Position numbers and translations under genes: made by a program
From: UBA2211 sp035404185
Lineage (GTDB): Bacteria > Patescibacteriota > Minisyncoccia > Minisyncoccales > Minisyncoccaceae
Assembly (NCBI GenBank): GCA_965230985.1
Contig: OZ246399.1
Span: 496,001 to 560,000, forward strand
Direction of reading: 5' to 3'
DNA length: 64,000 nucleotides
In this document: in pieces, positions 8,149 to 15,853 of the stretch
Position numbering within the stretch: the stretch's first letter is position 1
How the letters are laid out: every line of letters begins with the position of its first letter
Notes under the pieces: generated by a model
The model's database searches: none
What the model was told of the DNA's origin: nothing
The model's input: only the letters and a program-made list of their open reading frames with translations

Positions 8149-8331
8149 TTACAAAGCATTTTTATCTCGTTTGTCTTTCTGGTTTTTAATCATTCTTTTT
8201 AACCTATTGTCAATTAAAGAGCCACAATCAAGAGTACCGATTGCAGTTAGAATTGCCTCCTTTTCTTCAGAATCGAGTGAATATTTTTTCATTATTTTTA
8301 ACAAAATATCAATTGCTTTTTTGTATTCCAT
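8149..8331 (-). CDS. Small hypothetical protein
   Basis: 60 residues, predicted helical (KKAIDILLKIMKKYSLDSEEKEAILTAIGTLDCGSLIDNRLKRMI) with a lysine/arginine-rich tail and no membrane segment. It lies ten bases downstream of the 8341-9105 gene on the same strand and may be co-transcribed. I do not recognise it. Confidence 0.55.
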   Translation of the reverse strand: MEYKKAIDILLKIMKKYSLDSEEKEAILTAIGTLDCGSLIDNRLKRMIKNQKDKRDKNAL

Positions 8332-8340
8332 AGAGATAGC

Positions 8341-9105
8341 TTAAGGCATTACAACAACACATTCCTTTCCGTTAAAACATTTATTTTCCCCACAATTACA
8401 AGTTTTTATTTGATGACTATTAGTTGAAGAACAACCGCAGGCGCCGATAAGGCAAAGATTTGGAAAATCAGATACCGAAGTGCAACACATTAATGTTTCA
8501 ATTTTTCCTCCTGAAATCAAACAAGATTGTTCTTTTTTAATTTCTTCGGTGGTAATATCTTTTAATGTTGTACCTTCTATTGTAAACTGTTTAGTGATTC
8601 CAATAGAAGGCTGAATAGTCATTGCTTCATCTATTTTTCTATCAGCATAATTTACAATAATTTTTCTATCTTGTATTTCTATGTTTTGTGGTGCAATTCT
8701 ATCGCCCAACAAAATAGCATTAGTGCCTTTGCATCCATCATTATTTCCCAGAGCAACTGCTATGTAGTAAAAAGTACCACTTCCACCTGTATTTTGTGTA
8801 AGAATAAAAGCAGTATCAGATAGACCATCTCCATTTAAATCATTAGATACTTCATTTCCGAAATATTGTGTAATTATTTTTGAAGCAGAATCAGGAGTTA
8901 TTTCTTCTTCAGAGTAACCATTTTTTAGTGTAATATTTTTTTCTTCAATAGTGTAAGTACAGTTTTTATAATTTAAAGTAGTTTCTTCTAATTTTTTAGA
9001 TTCTGTTTTTAATTTATACGAGTAACCTATTGCAACAGTTCCAATTAGAAATAAAACTATCAAAGCAACTATAATAGGAGCGAATCCTTTTTGATATTTA
9101 TTCAT
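8341..9105 (-). CDS. Secreted protein with KGFAPI prepilin-like anchor
   Basis: 254 residues. The N terminus MNKYQKGFAPIIVALIVLFLIG resembles a class III (prepilin-like) signal. The secreted part contains a region with FG-GAP-like wording (YFGNEVSNDLNGDGLSDTAFILTQNTGGSGTFYYIAVAL, near 80-120). It ends in a cysteine-rich tail (CCTSVSDFPNLCLIGACGCS...CNCGENKCFNGKECVV). DNA around the start is nearly the same as that of the gene at 54688-55731, although the bodies of the proteins differ. Function unknown, probably cell-surface. Confidence 0.72.
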   Translation of the reverse strand: MNKYQKGFAPIIVALIVLFLIGTVAIGYSYKLKTESKKLEETTLNYKNCTYTIEEKNITLKNGYSEEEITPDSASKIITQYFGNEVSNDLNGDGLSDTAFILTQNTGGSGTFYYIAVALGNNDGCKGTNAILLGDRIAPQNIEIQDRKIIVNYADRKIDEAMTIQPSIGITKQFTIEGTTLKDITTEEIKKEQSCLISGGKIETLMCCTSVSDFPNLCLIGACGCSSTNSHQIKTCNCGENKCFNGKECVVVMP

Positions 9106-9156
9106 GTTTATTAATTTATTAATCTTGAAGATATTATATCACAAAACAAAAATCGG

Positions 9157-9230
9157 CAGAAGTGTCGGTTTTTTGTAAGGGTTAGTAAGGAATCAGATTA
9201 AGATTAAATTGGGTATAAAAAAAGCGGTAG
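9157..9230 (-). repeat. Terminator module plus truncated cassette-repeat tail
   Basis: Holds a CGGCA...TGTCGG hairpin with flanking A and T runs. The same CCGAC hairpin occurs near 40485 and 55780. It then has the tail module of the cassette repeat (AAATTGGGTATAAAAAAAG) directly after the stop of the 9246 gene. The tRNA-like head is missing here. Confidence 0.55.
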
Positions 9231-9245
9231 AATTACATGGTAATC

Positions 9246-9713
9246 TTACCGTTTGAGGTTGAATGCCTCTTGAATGTCATTCTGAATTTCTGAGAATATT
9301 TTTTCGACTTCGCCTAGGGATATTCTTCCTTGGCGTTCAGGTCCATTATATTGGCTGATTTTATCGAACATTGGACAGTGTTTCCAATGAGGGCTGAATC
9401 TTCTCATTTCCACACTCAGTATTCCGTCATTCGAGATACCGATATATGCTAAATCTATTTGGCAGGTAGTGCCGGGCGGGTAGACATCTACGCAACGATC
9501 GGTCATGTATACTGTTGCGGATATTTTTCCACCTTTTGGTTTAAATCCAGACGGTGGAAAAAGAGATGTTCCCCCATCATACATTCCGAGCCTTATCCCA
9601 ACGTTTTCATTTTTTTCCAGCAGTTTGGATATTCCCAAGAGAATTCGGCTGCCAATTTGAAGATCGTTTATGCGTATCTTCCTGAGTTGATCCAATTCAG
9701 TTTCTTTTGTCAA
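9246..9713 (-). CDS. Hypothetical accessory protein
   Basis: 155 residues, soluble. A TTG start is preferred because GAGGATG lies about nine bases upstream. It contains CPMFDKISQYNGPERQGRISLGEVEKIFSEIQNDIQEAF near the end and two Cys-containing segments (DRCVDVYPPGTTCQID). No known family is recognised. Base composition is visibly richer in G+C than the dnaB region, and the gene sits at the edge of the cassette block, suggesting acquisition. Confidence 0.6.
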   Translation of the reverse strand: MTKETELDQLRKIRINDLQIGSRILLGISKLLEKNENVGIRLGMYDGGTSLFPPSGFKPKGGKISATVYMTDRCVDVYPPGTTCQIDLAYIGISNDGILSVEMRRFSPHWKHCPMFDKISQYNGPERQGRISLGEVEKIFSEIQNDIQEAFNLKR

Positions 9714-9794
9714 AGCTTATCATCCTCATAGTATCTTCGCATATTGGCGCAAGATATTGATAATAAAATAACATATTCATTGTATTCTGTAAAT

Positions 9795-9900
9795 GGCAGG
9801 GGCTCGTAGAGGACGTTAGAACTAGGATTCAGGAGAATATACTGCAGTTAAGTGGCAATGGGACGGAGTTGGAGTCTTTCTAAAGCTGAATGAACTTAAT
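9795..9900 (-). repeat. Cassette repeat R1 (modules A+B)
   Basis: Plus strand GCAGGGGCTCGTAGAGGACG, then TTAGAAC, then after about 40 bases a diverged B module (TGGGACGGAGTTGGAGTC). It is nearly collinear with R13 at 41559, including the linker CAGGAGAATAT. It lies just downstream of the gene at 9906-10727 on the minus strand. Confidence 0.75.
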
Positions 9901-9905
9901 AAACA

Positions 9906-10727
9906 TTAATATCCTTCAGGACTAAACTTTGTATAAAATTGATTTTCTGTCCATCCTTGAGGGAAAACTGAACCTTTACTTAAATTACAAACACCAAAAG
10001 GATTACCAATGACAGAGCCTGCACCAGGAATAGCAAAACATTCAGACTCGGTATGTCTTCCTCTGAATAGGTATGTATCAGAAACAACTCGATCTAAATT
10101 ACAAGAATAGCCGTATTTAAAAGTACCTATAGCATTTTGAAGTGTACAATCGGAACCGTCAAAAGATTGATAGTAAATACCTAAGTTTTGATTTAATGGA
10201 AAATTATTTAAATATGGAGAGATAAGGTTAACGAAATTAAAACAATCTTTACCTATTGTGCAGAATTTGCTTTCAGTTGGATATAATCCATTATTTTCTT
10301 TACTATAATTTTTAAGAGCATCTATTAAAACCGTAAAAGTTTTTTCTTTTTGCGACTCTTCGGTTTTTTGCTCTACATATGATTTAAAAATTGGAAAAAC
10401 GTAGTTTATTATAATAATAAAGAATATCAATATAGTTAAAACTATACTAAAAACTAAAGAAAATTTTTTAACAACAGAGAATTGATTTATTTTTTCCCAT
10501 GTTAATTTTTTAAGAAGAGAAAACCAAAAGAAAAAAATACTTGATAGTGCAAACCACATTAAGGCAGTATAGCCATACATAAAAACAAAAAGGCCAGACC
10601 AATTTTCATAACTGCCTAATTTACTACCCTCAATGGCGGTATATATACTTAAAACAACACAATAAGAACTAATAAGAAAAAATAATATACTACATGCAAA
10701 AAAGAATATTTTTATAATTTTTTTCAT
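9906..10727 (-). CDS. Membrane protein with pseudopilin-like external domain
   Basis: 273 residues. Three hydrophobic segments fall near 5-27, 45-70 and 88-113. A further region (FTVLIDALKNYSKENNGLYPTES) resembles the globular head of type II secretion pseudopilins and type IV minor pilins, with an xALxxYxxxNGxYPT pattern. The Cys-rich tail CFAIPGAGSVIGNPFGVCNL follows. Function is unknown, with a surface structure or envelope role inferred. It lies between repeats R1 and R2 as a single-gene cassette. Confidence 0.68.
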   Translation of the reverse strand: MKKIIKIFFFACSILFFLISSYCVVLSIYTAIEGSKLGSYENWSGLFVFMYGYTALMWFALSSIFFFWFSLLKKLTWEKINQFSVVKKFSLVFSIVLTILIFFIIIINYVFPIFKSYVEQKTEESQKEKTFTVLIDALKNYSKENNGLYPTESKFCTIGKDCFNFVNLISPYLNNFPLNQNLGIYYQSFDGSDCTLQNAIGTFKYGYSCNLDRVVSDTYLFRGRHTESECFAIPGAGSVIGNPFGVCNLSKGSVFPQGWTENQFYTKFSPEGY

Positions 10728-10800
10728 ATTTTATAAACTAAAATATTTAGTGTATATATAATATCATAAACAAAAAAATAGAGAAAGTTATTTCTAAGTT

Positions 10801-10897
10801 TGCAGGGGCTTGTGGAGGAAGTTAGAACTAGGATTCAAGAGAATGTATTTATTTTATAGCCATGGGACACTATTAGAATTTTTAAAACTGAATCATA
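10801..10897 (-). repeat. Cassette repeat R2 (modules A+B, decayed)
   Basis: Same order as R1, with TGCAGGGGCTTGTGGAGGAA, TTAGAAC and a diverged B module (ATGGGACACTATTAGAAT). The accumulated A and T changes suggest an older copy. Confidence 0.7.
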
Positions 10898-10988
10898 TTT
10901 TTACAACGAGAATCTTTACTTTTTTTATAAAAATAATATAATAAAAATGGCTCTTCTAAATTAGAGTCAGGAAACGAGCTGAGAACTT

Positions 10989-11360
10989 ATGCGAAGACTT
11001 GCACTGATGGTTCTTGCCATCATAATGCTTGTTTTCTCTTCTGTGCCCATGTCTGCAGTCACTACGGAGACAAGGGTTTCTACGGATACAACGATTCTTG
11101 TAGCACCCGCATGCAACATTACGGGCAGAAGAGAAGGCATACCGCATGACGCTGATTTTCACATGGGGTCTAGCACTGGTCCGCCATGTGAAGTAACAGA
11201 TGTCACTGTGACGATCATCAGCCAGAAGAACAACTACACCGAACTTGGACAAGATGCAACACACCCTGACAGTATCTTGCATACGTCCTGCAACTGTAAT
11301 CCAGCATATTGTTCGGTCCCGGAAAAATTTCCGTCCCCCAGTAAGGCTCCGCCTCACTAA
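10989..11360 (+). CDS. Small secreted protein, cassette-borne
   Basis: 123 residues with a clear Sec signal peptide (MRRLALMVLAIIMLVFSSVPMSA) and likely cleavage after MSA. The mature part is about 100 residues with six Cys, Thr/Val-rich, and a proline-rich end. It is the only protein cassette in this block on the plus strand. It is richer in G+C than its neighbours and is followed by a GAAAGGG/CCCCTTTC terminator at about 11380-11408. Family unknown. The start has only a weak GGAAA upstream. Confidence 0.5.
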   Translation: MRRLALMVLAIIMLVFSSVPMSAVTTETRVSTDTTILVAPACNITGRREGIPHDADFHMGSSTGPPCEVTDVTVTIISQKNNYTELGQDATHPDSILHTSCNCNPAYCSVPEKFPSPSKAPPH

Positions 11361-11379
11361 TCACGGAAATCATTTTTTA

Positions 11380-11412
11380 TTGAAAGGGTCAGCACCCCTT
11401 TCTTTTTATTAT
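11380..11412 (+). terminator. Intrinsic terminator after the 10989 gene
   Basis: GAAAGGG pairs with CCCCTTTC across a six-base loop and is followed by a T-rich tract. Confidence 0.75.
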
Positions 11413-11429
11413 AAAATAATTAAAATTTT

Positions 11430-11487
11430 ACAGGGGCGCTGGGACGTTATCGGAACCTTTTTGAGGTTAGGTTATGTATAAAAAAAG
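11430..11487 (-). repeat. Cassette repeat R3 (module B)
   Basis: CAGGGGCGCTGGGACGTTAT then CGGAACC, TTTTTGAGGTT and TATGTATAAAAAAAG. It ends four bases before the stop of the minus-strand gene 11491, and its T-run (minus strand) completes that gene's terminator. Confidence 0.8.
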
Positions 11488-11490
11488 CGA

Positions 11491-11831
11491 CTATTGCTGT
11501 GGTTCTTCTTGAATGAACCAGGCTTTAATCGCCGAACCCATTAGGATGATTCCTAGGGTAAATCCTATTGCCGCGGTAGTCGGTACGTTAGCTTGCTTGA
11601 ATATCGTCATGATAACAAGCCAGATATCAGTGCAGATTGCAACAGTAATAGTAAATTTAAGAACTTCTTTTTTTGCCATCTGCCGATTGCTACTTCCCCA
11701 CCATATGTAATTGTGAAAAGAACAATCAATGCGATAGCTCCATATAGGCATTCGACATTCACAACTGTTACTACTATTAAAAGTAGCAGAGCCATTATGG
11801 CAATCATTTTGAACAGTAGTTTGTTCACCAT
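11491..11831 (-). CDS. Four-helix membrane protein, two overlapping frames (possible -1 frameshift)
   Basis: The upstream frame starts at ATG 11831 behind GAGGAGGAATTC and encodes two membrane helices, then GRWQKKK, ending at 11607. The downstream frame (11491 to 11675 if begun at ATGGCAAAAAAAG) encodes two more helices and the tail FIQEEPQQ. Where they overlap, the 0 frame reads CAA AAA AAG. This is the classic A-AAA-AAG slippery heptamer, and a -1 slip leads directly into GAA GTT CTT of the second frame. Either two overlapping small genes or one frameshift fusion is possible. Promoter TTGACA, 16 bases, TATTCT lies upstream. Family unknown. Confidence 0.55.
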
Positions 11832-11892
11832 GAATTCCTCCTCTAGCTTAAGAATATATTAACTAAATTAAATGTCAATATTTTTTAAAAAA

Positions 11893-12019
11893 GAACTCTG
11901 AAAGGATTCGAACCGAAAATAGCTAATTAGTATATAGTTTTTTGACTTAAAATTGCGTTTGCAGGGGCGATGGGACGAACTTGGAACCTTTTTAAGATTA
12001 AATTATGGATAAAAAAAGA
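11893..12019 (-). repeat. Cassette repeat R4 (modules C+B)
   Basis: A C module with the exact tRNA T-arm wording (AAAGGATTCGAACC, 11901-11914) is followed after 45 bases by a B module, GCAGGGGCGATGGGACGAAC then TTGGAACC, ending AAAAAAAGAG at the stop of the 12042 gene. Confidence 0.78.
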
Positions 12020-12041
12020 GTAGAAATGTATTTTACATAAT

Positions 12042-12410
12042 CTACCCACCTCGATGGTCCCAGAATTCTCCAAATGATCCATCCTGCAAAAGAATCCATA
12101 CGTACCCCTTTATAAGAGGAGAAAGAACGGATTCTAATTGTTTGCGGAGCATTCGTTTCCGAGCTTTAAGATTTTTCAATCTTTCTGGATAAGAATTGGC
12201 CCAGACAATAATCATCAGATCGTGTTCGATTTTGTCGAATGGACCAAAATCACTAACGATAATTTCAATATCGTTGGGCGTAAGTTTTCCATATCGATTA
12301 TCGCACGTTAATGAGCTTGCAACGAAATTGGGTAAAAAATCAATAATTCTACCTCTTAATATGTCATCTGTTATGACTTTGGGATTCCTCTTTACAAGAA
12401 CAAGTGGCAT
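12042..12410 (-). CDS. Hypothetical cassette protein, possibly tautomerase-like
   Basis: The ATG at 12410 is chosen because GGAGGTAAAA lies directly upstream, which gives 122 residues starting MPLVLVKRNPKVITDDILRG. Met-Pro followed by a short beta strand, and a later DIEIIVSDFGPFD...LMIIVWANSYPERLKNLKARKR segment, resemble the tautomerase superfamily with its catalytic Pro1. This is a weak, fold-level suggestion. It has its own promoter (TTGACA near 12455) and sits between repeats R4 and R5. Confidence 0.55.
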   Translation of the reverse strand: MPLVLVKRNPKVITDDILRGRIIDFLPNFVASSLTCDNRYGKLTPNDIEIIVSDFGPFDKIEHDLMIIVWANSYPERLKNLKARKRMLRKQLESVLSPLIKGYVWILLQDGSFGEFWDHRGG

Positions 12411-12469
12411 TTTTACCTCCAAGTAAAAATATGTACCACATTAACGATATTGTCAATATTTTAAAGTAA

Positions 12470-12589
12470 GGGTTCTAAAGTTATATTGCGGTTAATATAA
12501 AAAGCCTTACAGAATAAGGCTTCTTAGTTTTGCAGGGGCGATGGGACGAACTTGGAACCTTTTTGAGGTTAAATTATACGTAAAAAAAG
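12470..12589 (-). repeat. Cassette repeat R5 (modules D+B)
   Basis: D module: GGTTCTAAAG, GCGGTTAATATAAAAAGCC, and the hairpin AAGCCTTA...TAAGGCTT. Then a B module (TGCAGGGGCGATGGGACGAA, TTGGAACC). The B module lies inside the 3' part of the open frame 12507-12788. Confidence 0.8.
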
Positions 12590-12788
12590 ACCGGGCATCG
12601 TTTAAGATTTTTAAGCCCAGTTCGATTGTTTTAGTTGTCGTAATTTTTCCCTCCAAGATTACTCCCATTTTCATCCATCCGATGCGGCAAAGCCTTTCGA
12701 CATCTTTCCTGTCTTGTTCGTCTAGACTTCGTCCTTTTTCGTATTTTTCCATCAGCTCAACATCTTTTTTAATTAAAAGATCAAGCAT
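12507..12788 (-). CDS. Small cassette protein whose C terminus runs into a repeat
   Basis: 93 residues. The first 70 or so (MLDLLIKKDVELMEKYEKGR..GWMKMGVILEG...ELGLKILNDA) look like a helical soluble protein, preceded by a GAGGAGG site and a TTGACA promoter. The last 25 residues (from SFFTYNL on) are translated from repeat R5. A GGGC/GCCC hairpin with T-run lies within the frame, so the natural end was probably lost or overrun. Function unknown. Confidence 0.5.
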   Translation of the reverse strand: MLDLLIKKDVELMEKYEKGRSLDEQDRKDVERLCRIGWMKMGVILEGKITTTKTIELGLKILNDARSFFTYNLTSKRFQVRPIAPAKLRSLIL

Positions 12789-12879
12789 TTTGTGCCTCCT
12801 CTTTGTTTTGCTAAATATAGCATATTAACTATTTAGGATTATGTCAAACAACTGATACTAAATCTGTAATACTTGGAGA

Positions 12880-13000
12880 AAAGGTTCCAGCGTCCTTTCG
12901 CGGTCATCATAAAAAGCCTTATAGAATAAGACTTCTTAAATTTGCAGGGGCTCGTGGAGGACGTTAGAACCAGCTTGAGGTTGAATTATGTATAAAAAAA
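12880..13000 (-). repeat. Cassette repeat R6 (modules D+A, imperfect palindrome)
   Basis: Left arm GGTTCCAGCGTCC (12883-12895) and right arm GGACGTTAGAACC (12960-12972) are inverted with one mismatch and one G-U. They enclose a hairpin AAGCCTTA...TAAGACTT and the TGCAGGGGCTCGTGG head. This copy shows best that the whole element can fold on itself. Confidence 0.8.
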
Positions 13001-13047
13001 GAGCCAGAGGTCAATATGACATGGCTATATATGTGAGGAGTGTTGAA

Positions 13048-13548
13048 TTATTCGACTACCCACAACTTAATAAATCTGTGCGTGGGGATATATTTTTTTT
13101 GATTTTTGCTCCAAGACAGATATTCGAAGACAAATTTAGATCCAGGCTTCCCCGTAAGCCATAAATCTCCATTGGGCCATTGCCTGATTTGGGAGTTGCC
13201 TTCGGTCAGAATAACTACCCAATATCCATACGTGGAAGGACTAATGATAAGGCTATTGTTCATACTGCCCCTAATGTCCTTACTGTATGAGATGTTGTCC
13301 CATCCGTCGTTTCTTGGTTTACTCAAAGTAAAGTTCCCTGACGGCTCGTAATCCGAAGAATTCGTGAAAATTTTAACTTCGTAGGGATACGATTTGGGAT
13401 TAATAGCTGTGCCGAATGGGTCTATAATAACCCGTCCACTGAAAACAACTTCCGAAGTCTTTTCTTCGATTAAAAAGGTTAAAAAAAATACGGATATGGC
13501 TACGAATATAGCCAATAATAATACCCATCCAAGACATTTCTTGTTCAT
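13048..13548 (-). CDS. Membrane-anchored hypothetical protein
   Basis: 166 residues with one N-terminal hydrophobic segment (WVLLLAIFVAISVFFLTFLI) and a beta-rich external domain of about 135 residues (YGYWVVILTEGNSQIRQWPNGDLWLTGKPGSKFVFEYLSW). A strong AAAGGAGGTAAACA precedes the ATG. It is a single-gene cassette between R6 and the next gene. Its terminator (AGCCA/TGGCT stem) uses the T-run of R6. Family unrecognised. Confidence 0.65.
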   Translation of the reverse strand: MNKKCLGWVLLLAIFVAISVFFLTFLIEEKTSEVVFSGRVIIDPFGTAINPKSYPYEVKIFTNSSDYEPSGNFTLSKPRNDGWDNISYSKDIRGSMNNSLIISPSTYGYWVVILTEGNSQIRQWPNGDLWLTGKPGSKFVFEYLSWSKNQKKYIPTHRFIKLWVVE

Positions 13549-13678
13549 TGTTTACCTCCTTTTTATTATTTTTTCAAATAGCTGCACATATATAGGCGGA
13601 GCTAGGTTCTTGTTCTGCCCTAATCTCTTTAGAGGAGTTGCAATTACCCTTTTACGAGTCTAAGACTCAACACACGGC

Positions 13679-13888
13679 CTATTCTATTTTTAGAACGAAA
13701 CAATCATCAAGCATTCTTTGAGCTTCTGACTGAGCAAACTCCATTAATTTATTCAATGGAATTCCTGTCTCTTTTGCAAGATTTCCTAATCCCCTTTTCA
13801 TGGTTGAGGGATTCAGATTAATACCTTGCTTTCTCTTTTCGTTTCTCAATAGCTTCAGGGCGATTTCCCCTTTTTCGTTTTCGTTCAT
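13679..13888 (-). CDS. Small soluble cassette protein
   Basis: 69 residues from the ATG that follows GGAGGAAAAC. An earlier in-frame ATG overlaps that ribosome site. The sequence is charged and helical: KGEIALKLLRNEKRKQGINLNPSTMKRGLGNLAKETGIPLNKLMEFAQSEAQRMLDD. The GNLAKETGIPLNKLMEFAQ part is reminiscent of a short helical DNA- or RNA-contacting element, but no domain can be assigned. The promoter TTGACA, 18 bases, TATAAT lies near 13940-13975, directly beside repeat R7. Confidence 0.58.
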   Translation of the reverse strand: MNENEKGEIALKLLRNEKRKQGINLNPSTMKRGLGNLAKETGIPLNKLMEFAQSEAQRMLDDCFVLKIE

Positions 13889-13987
13889 GTTTTCCTCCAT
13901 ACTTACTATGAATCTTTCATAGTCAAAAGGCTACAATTGTAGCATATATATTATACAATATATTACTATATATTGTCAATAGTACAA

Positions 13988-14014
13988 CCTGTAGGGGAGA
14001 AAGGATTCGAACCA
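13988..14014 (-). repeat. Cassette repeat R7 (module C), next to tRNA-Glu
   Basis: TGTAGGGGAGAAAGGATTCG then AACC: a tRNA 3'-end fragment without any 5' part, 19 bases from the true tRNA-Glu 3' end. Confidence 0.72.
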
Positions 14015-14032
14015 TAAAGAAAAAAGATGAAT

Positions 14033-14108
14033 TGGCGGTCCTAACCGGATTCGAACCGGTGTTCTTAGATTGAGAATCTAATGTCCTAGGCCTCTAGACG
14101 ATAGGACC
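14033..14108 (-). tRNA. tRNA-Glu (CTC)
   Basis: Complete cloverleaf: acceptor GGTCCTA/TAGGACC, anticodon loop TTCTCAA giving CTC, T-arm CCGGTTCGAATCCGG, and an encoded CCA end. It lies between cassette material and ftsI. Confidence 0.96.
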
Positions 14109-14137
14109 AATACATTATCTAAATAACATATATGATG

Positions 14138-15847
14138 TTATTTGTCCAAGTCGCGTTCAGGTGGAATTTGCCAGTAATCAAATATGTACTTTGCTAAATC
14201 GTGAAAAATAGGTACTGCTGAATACTCCGAAGTTTTTGTAGCTGTTGGATTATTTAATTTTACGAGAATAATAAATTTAGGATCAAAGGCTGGAGCAAAA
14301 CCCATAAATGTCTGCCAAGTATGATCTGAATACCCTGCTTTATTTATCCCCAAAGAAGTGTAAGGAACCTGTGATGTTCCTGTTTTTCCTCCAATCCAAT
14401 AACCAGGAACTTTAGCCAAGTGTCCAAATCCCTTTTCAACCACATTAGTAAGCATGCTTTTTAGTGTGGTACTAGTTTCTGGTGATATAACATTTTCTTT
14501 TAAAACGGTTGGTTCTATTTTTTTTGTTCCATTGGCCGTTGTTATTGTTTCAACGACATATGGTTTATATAATATTCCTCCGTTGATAGCGGCAGAAAAA
14601 GCTCTAATCATTTGTAGAGGAGTTATTCCTATTCCCTGTCCAAAAGCAGTGTTTGGGAAGCTGGTATTATTCGAATTATTATTTTTTAATGCTTCTGATA
14701 GTTGATTATTTTTTGAAGATATTTCTCCACTTAAGTCAATGCCAGTACCTTCGAAAAATCCAAATGATTTTAAATAATTATAAAATTTAGTATTTCCTAT
14801 TAGACTTTCCGCATACATTACTCCAGTATTAATAGAGTTTTGCAGAACCTCAGTCATAGTTACTTTTCCCCAAGCTTTTTCTGAATAATTGTATACTTTG
14901 TATTTTCCATATAGGGCATAACCTAATTTATCGTCAAAAACAGTATCAGGAGTTACAACTTTTTCATTGATAGCCATAGACATAGTTATTGGTTTAAAAA
15001 TAGAGCCTGGCTCAAATAATTTTTGAATACAAGAGTTTTGAAAAGATTCCATTGTTGCCCTTTCATAATTATTGGGATTAAAATTAGGATTTTGAGCCAT
15101 AGCAATGATTGCTCCTGTGTTGGGATCCATGACAATAATTTCACCTCCTTCGGCATCATATTTTTTAACGCCTTCATTCAACAATTTTTCAGCCATATAT
15201 TGAATATTGTAATCGATAGTTAATTCTAAAGAAGCTCCATCAAGAGATTCTTTTTCAGAAAGTTTAAAAAGAAAGCTCCAAGGATTTTTTTCTGTCTTTG
15301 AAATAGTAGATTCTCCTTTTATTTGTTTGTCGTAATAGCTTTCTAATCCATATTGGCCTAATCCTTCTTGGTTGATAAAGCCTATGATTTGAGAAGCTGT
15401 TTCTTCTTGGGGATAATATCTTTTAGTTTTATATCCAATATGAACCCCATCCAAACCTAATTCAGAAATTTCATCGGATTTGGTTTTATCTATGTTTTCT
15501 TCCAATATTTCGTAATAACTTCCCTCTTTACTCATTAAACTTAAAAGAGAGGATGCATCTTTGCCTATTTTTTCTGCTAATATTTGAGCAGTAGATTCTT
15601 TTTCTTTTATTTCTTCTGGAGAAATAAAAAGATACGGTTCTTTTTCAGTCATTGCTAGCATCTCACCGTTTTTAAATGTTACTTCTCCCCTTTCTCCTTG
15701 AGTTTCAGACAAAGAGGTTTGTTGGCCTTGAGCCATCGCTTTGTAGTATTCCCCTTGATCTATTTGTAAATAAAATAAGCGGGATAAAACTATCCCTCCT
15801 ATTAAAAAGACGATGACCATTACGATGTTTATTCTTAGATTAGACAT
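14138..15847 (-). CDS. ftsI: Penicillin-binding protein / peptidoglycan transpeptidase (FtsI type)
   Basis: 569 residues. It cross-links septal peptidoglycan outside the membrane. Seen: an N-terminal membrane anchor (IVMVIVFLIGGIVLSRLFY), a dimerisation domain, then a transpeptidase domain with the active serine in EPGSIFKP (about 281), S-I-N in LQNSINTG and K-T-G in GGKTGTSQ. There are no PASTA domains. It is the last gene of the mraZ-rsmH-ftsL-ftsI cluster, the usual dcw order, followed by tRNA-Glu. Confidence 0.95.
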   Translation of the reverse strand: MSNLRINIVMVIVFLIGGIVLSRLFYLQIDQGEYYKAMAQGQQTSLSETQGERGEVTFKNGEMLAMTEKEPYLFISPEEIKEKESTAQILAEKIGKDASSLLSLMSKEGSYYEILEENIDKTKSDEISELGLDGVHIGYKTKRYYPQEETASQIIGFINQEGLGQYGLESYYDKQIKGESTISKTEKNPWSFLFKLSEKESLDGASLELTIDYNIQYMAEKLLNEGVKKYDAEGGEIIVMDPNTGAIIAMAQNPNFNPNNYERATMESFQNSCIQKLFEPGSIFKPITMSMAINEKVVTPDTVFDDKLGYALYGKYKVYNYSEKAWGKVTMTEVLQNSINTGVMYAESLIGNTKFYNYLKSFGFFEGTGIDLSGEISSKNNQLSEALKNNNSNNTSFPNTAFGQGIGITPLQMIRAFSAAINGGILYKPYVVETITTANGTKKIEPTVLKENVISPETSTTLKSMLTNVVEKGFGHLAKVPGYWIGGKTGTSQVPYTSLGINKAGYSDHTWQTFMGFAPAFDPKFIILVKLNNPTATKTSEYSAVPIFHDLAKYIFDYWQIPPERDLDK

Positions 15848-15853
15848 AAGAAA

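Noticed and set aside
10956..11357. 133-codon minus-strand frame opposite the secreted-protein gene
   Set aside because: It lies antisense to the 10989-11360 gene, which has a signal peptide and terminator. The minus-strand product is Arg/Cys-rich without domain features, typical of a shadow frame.
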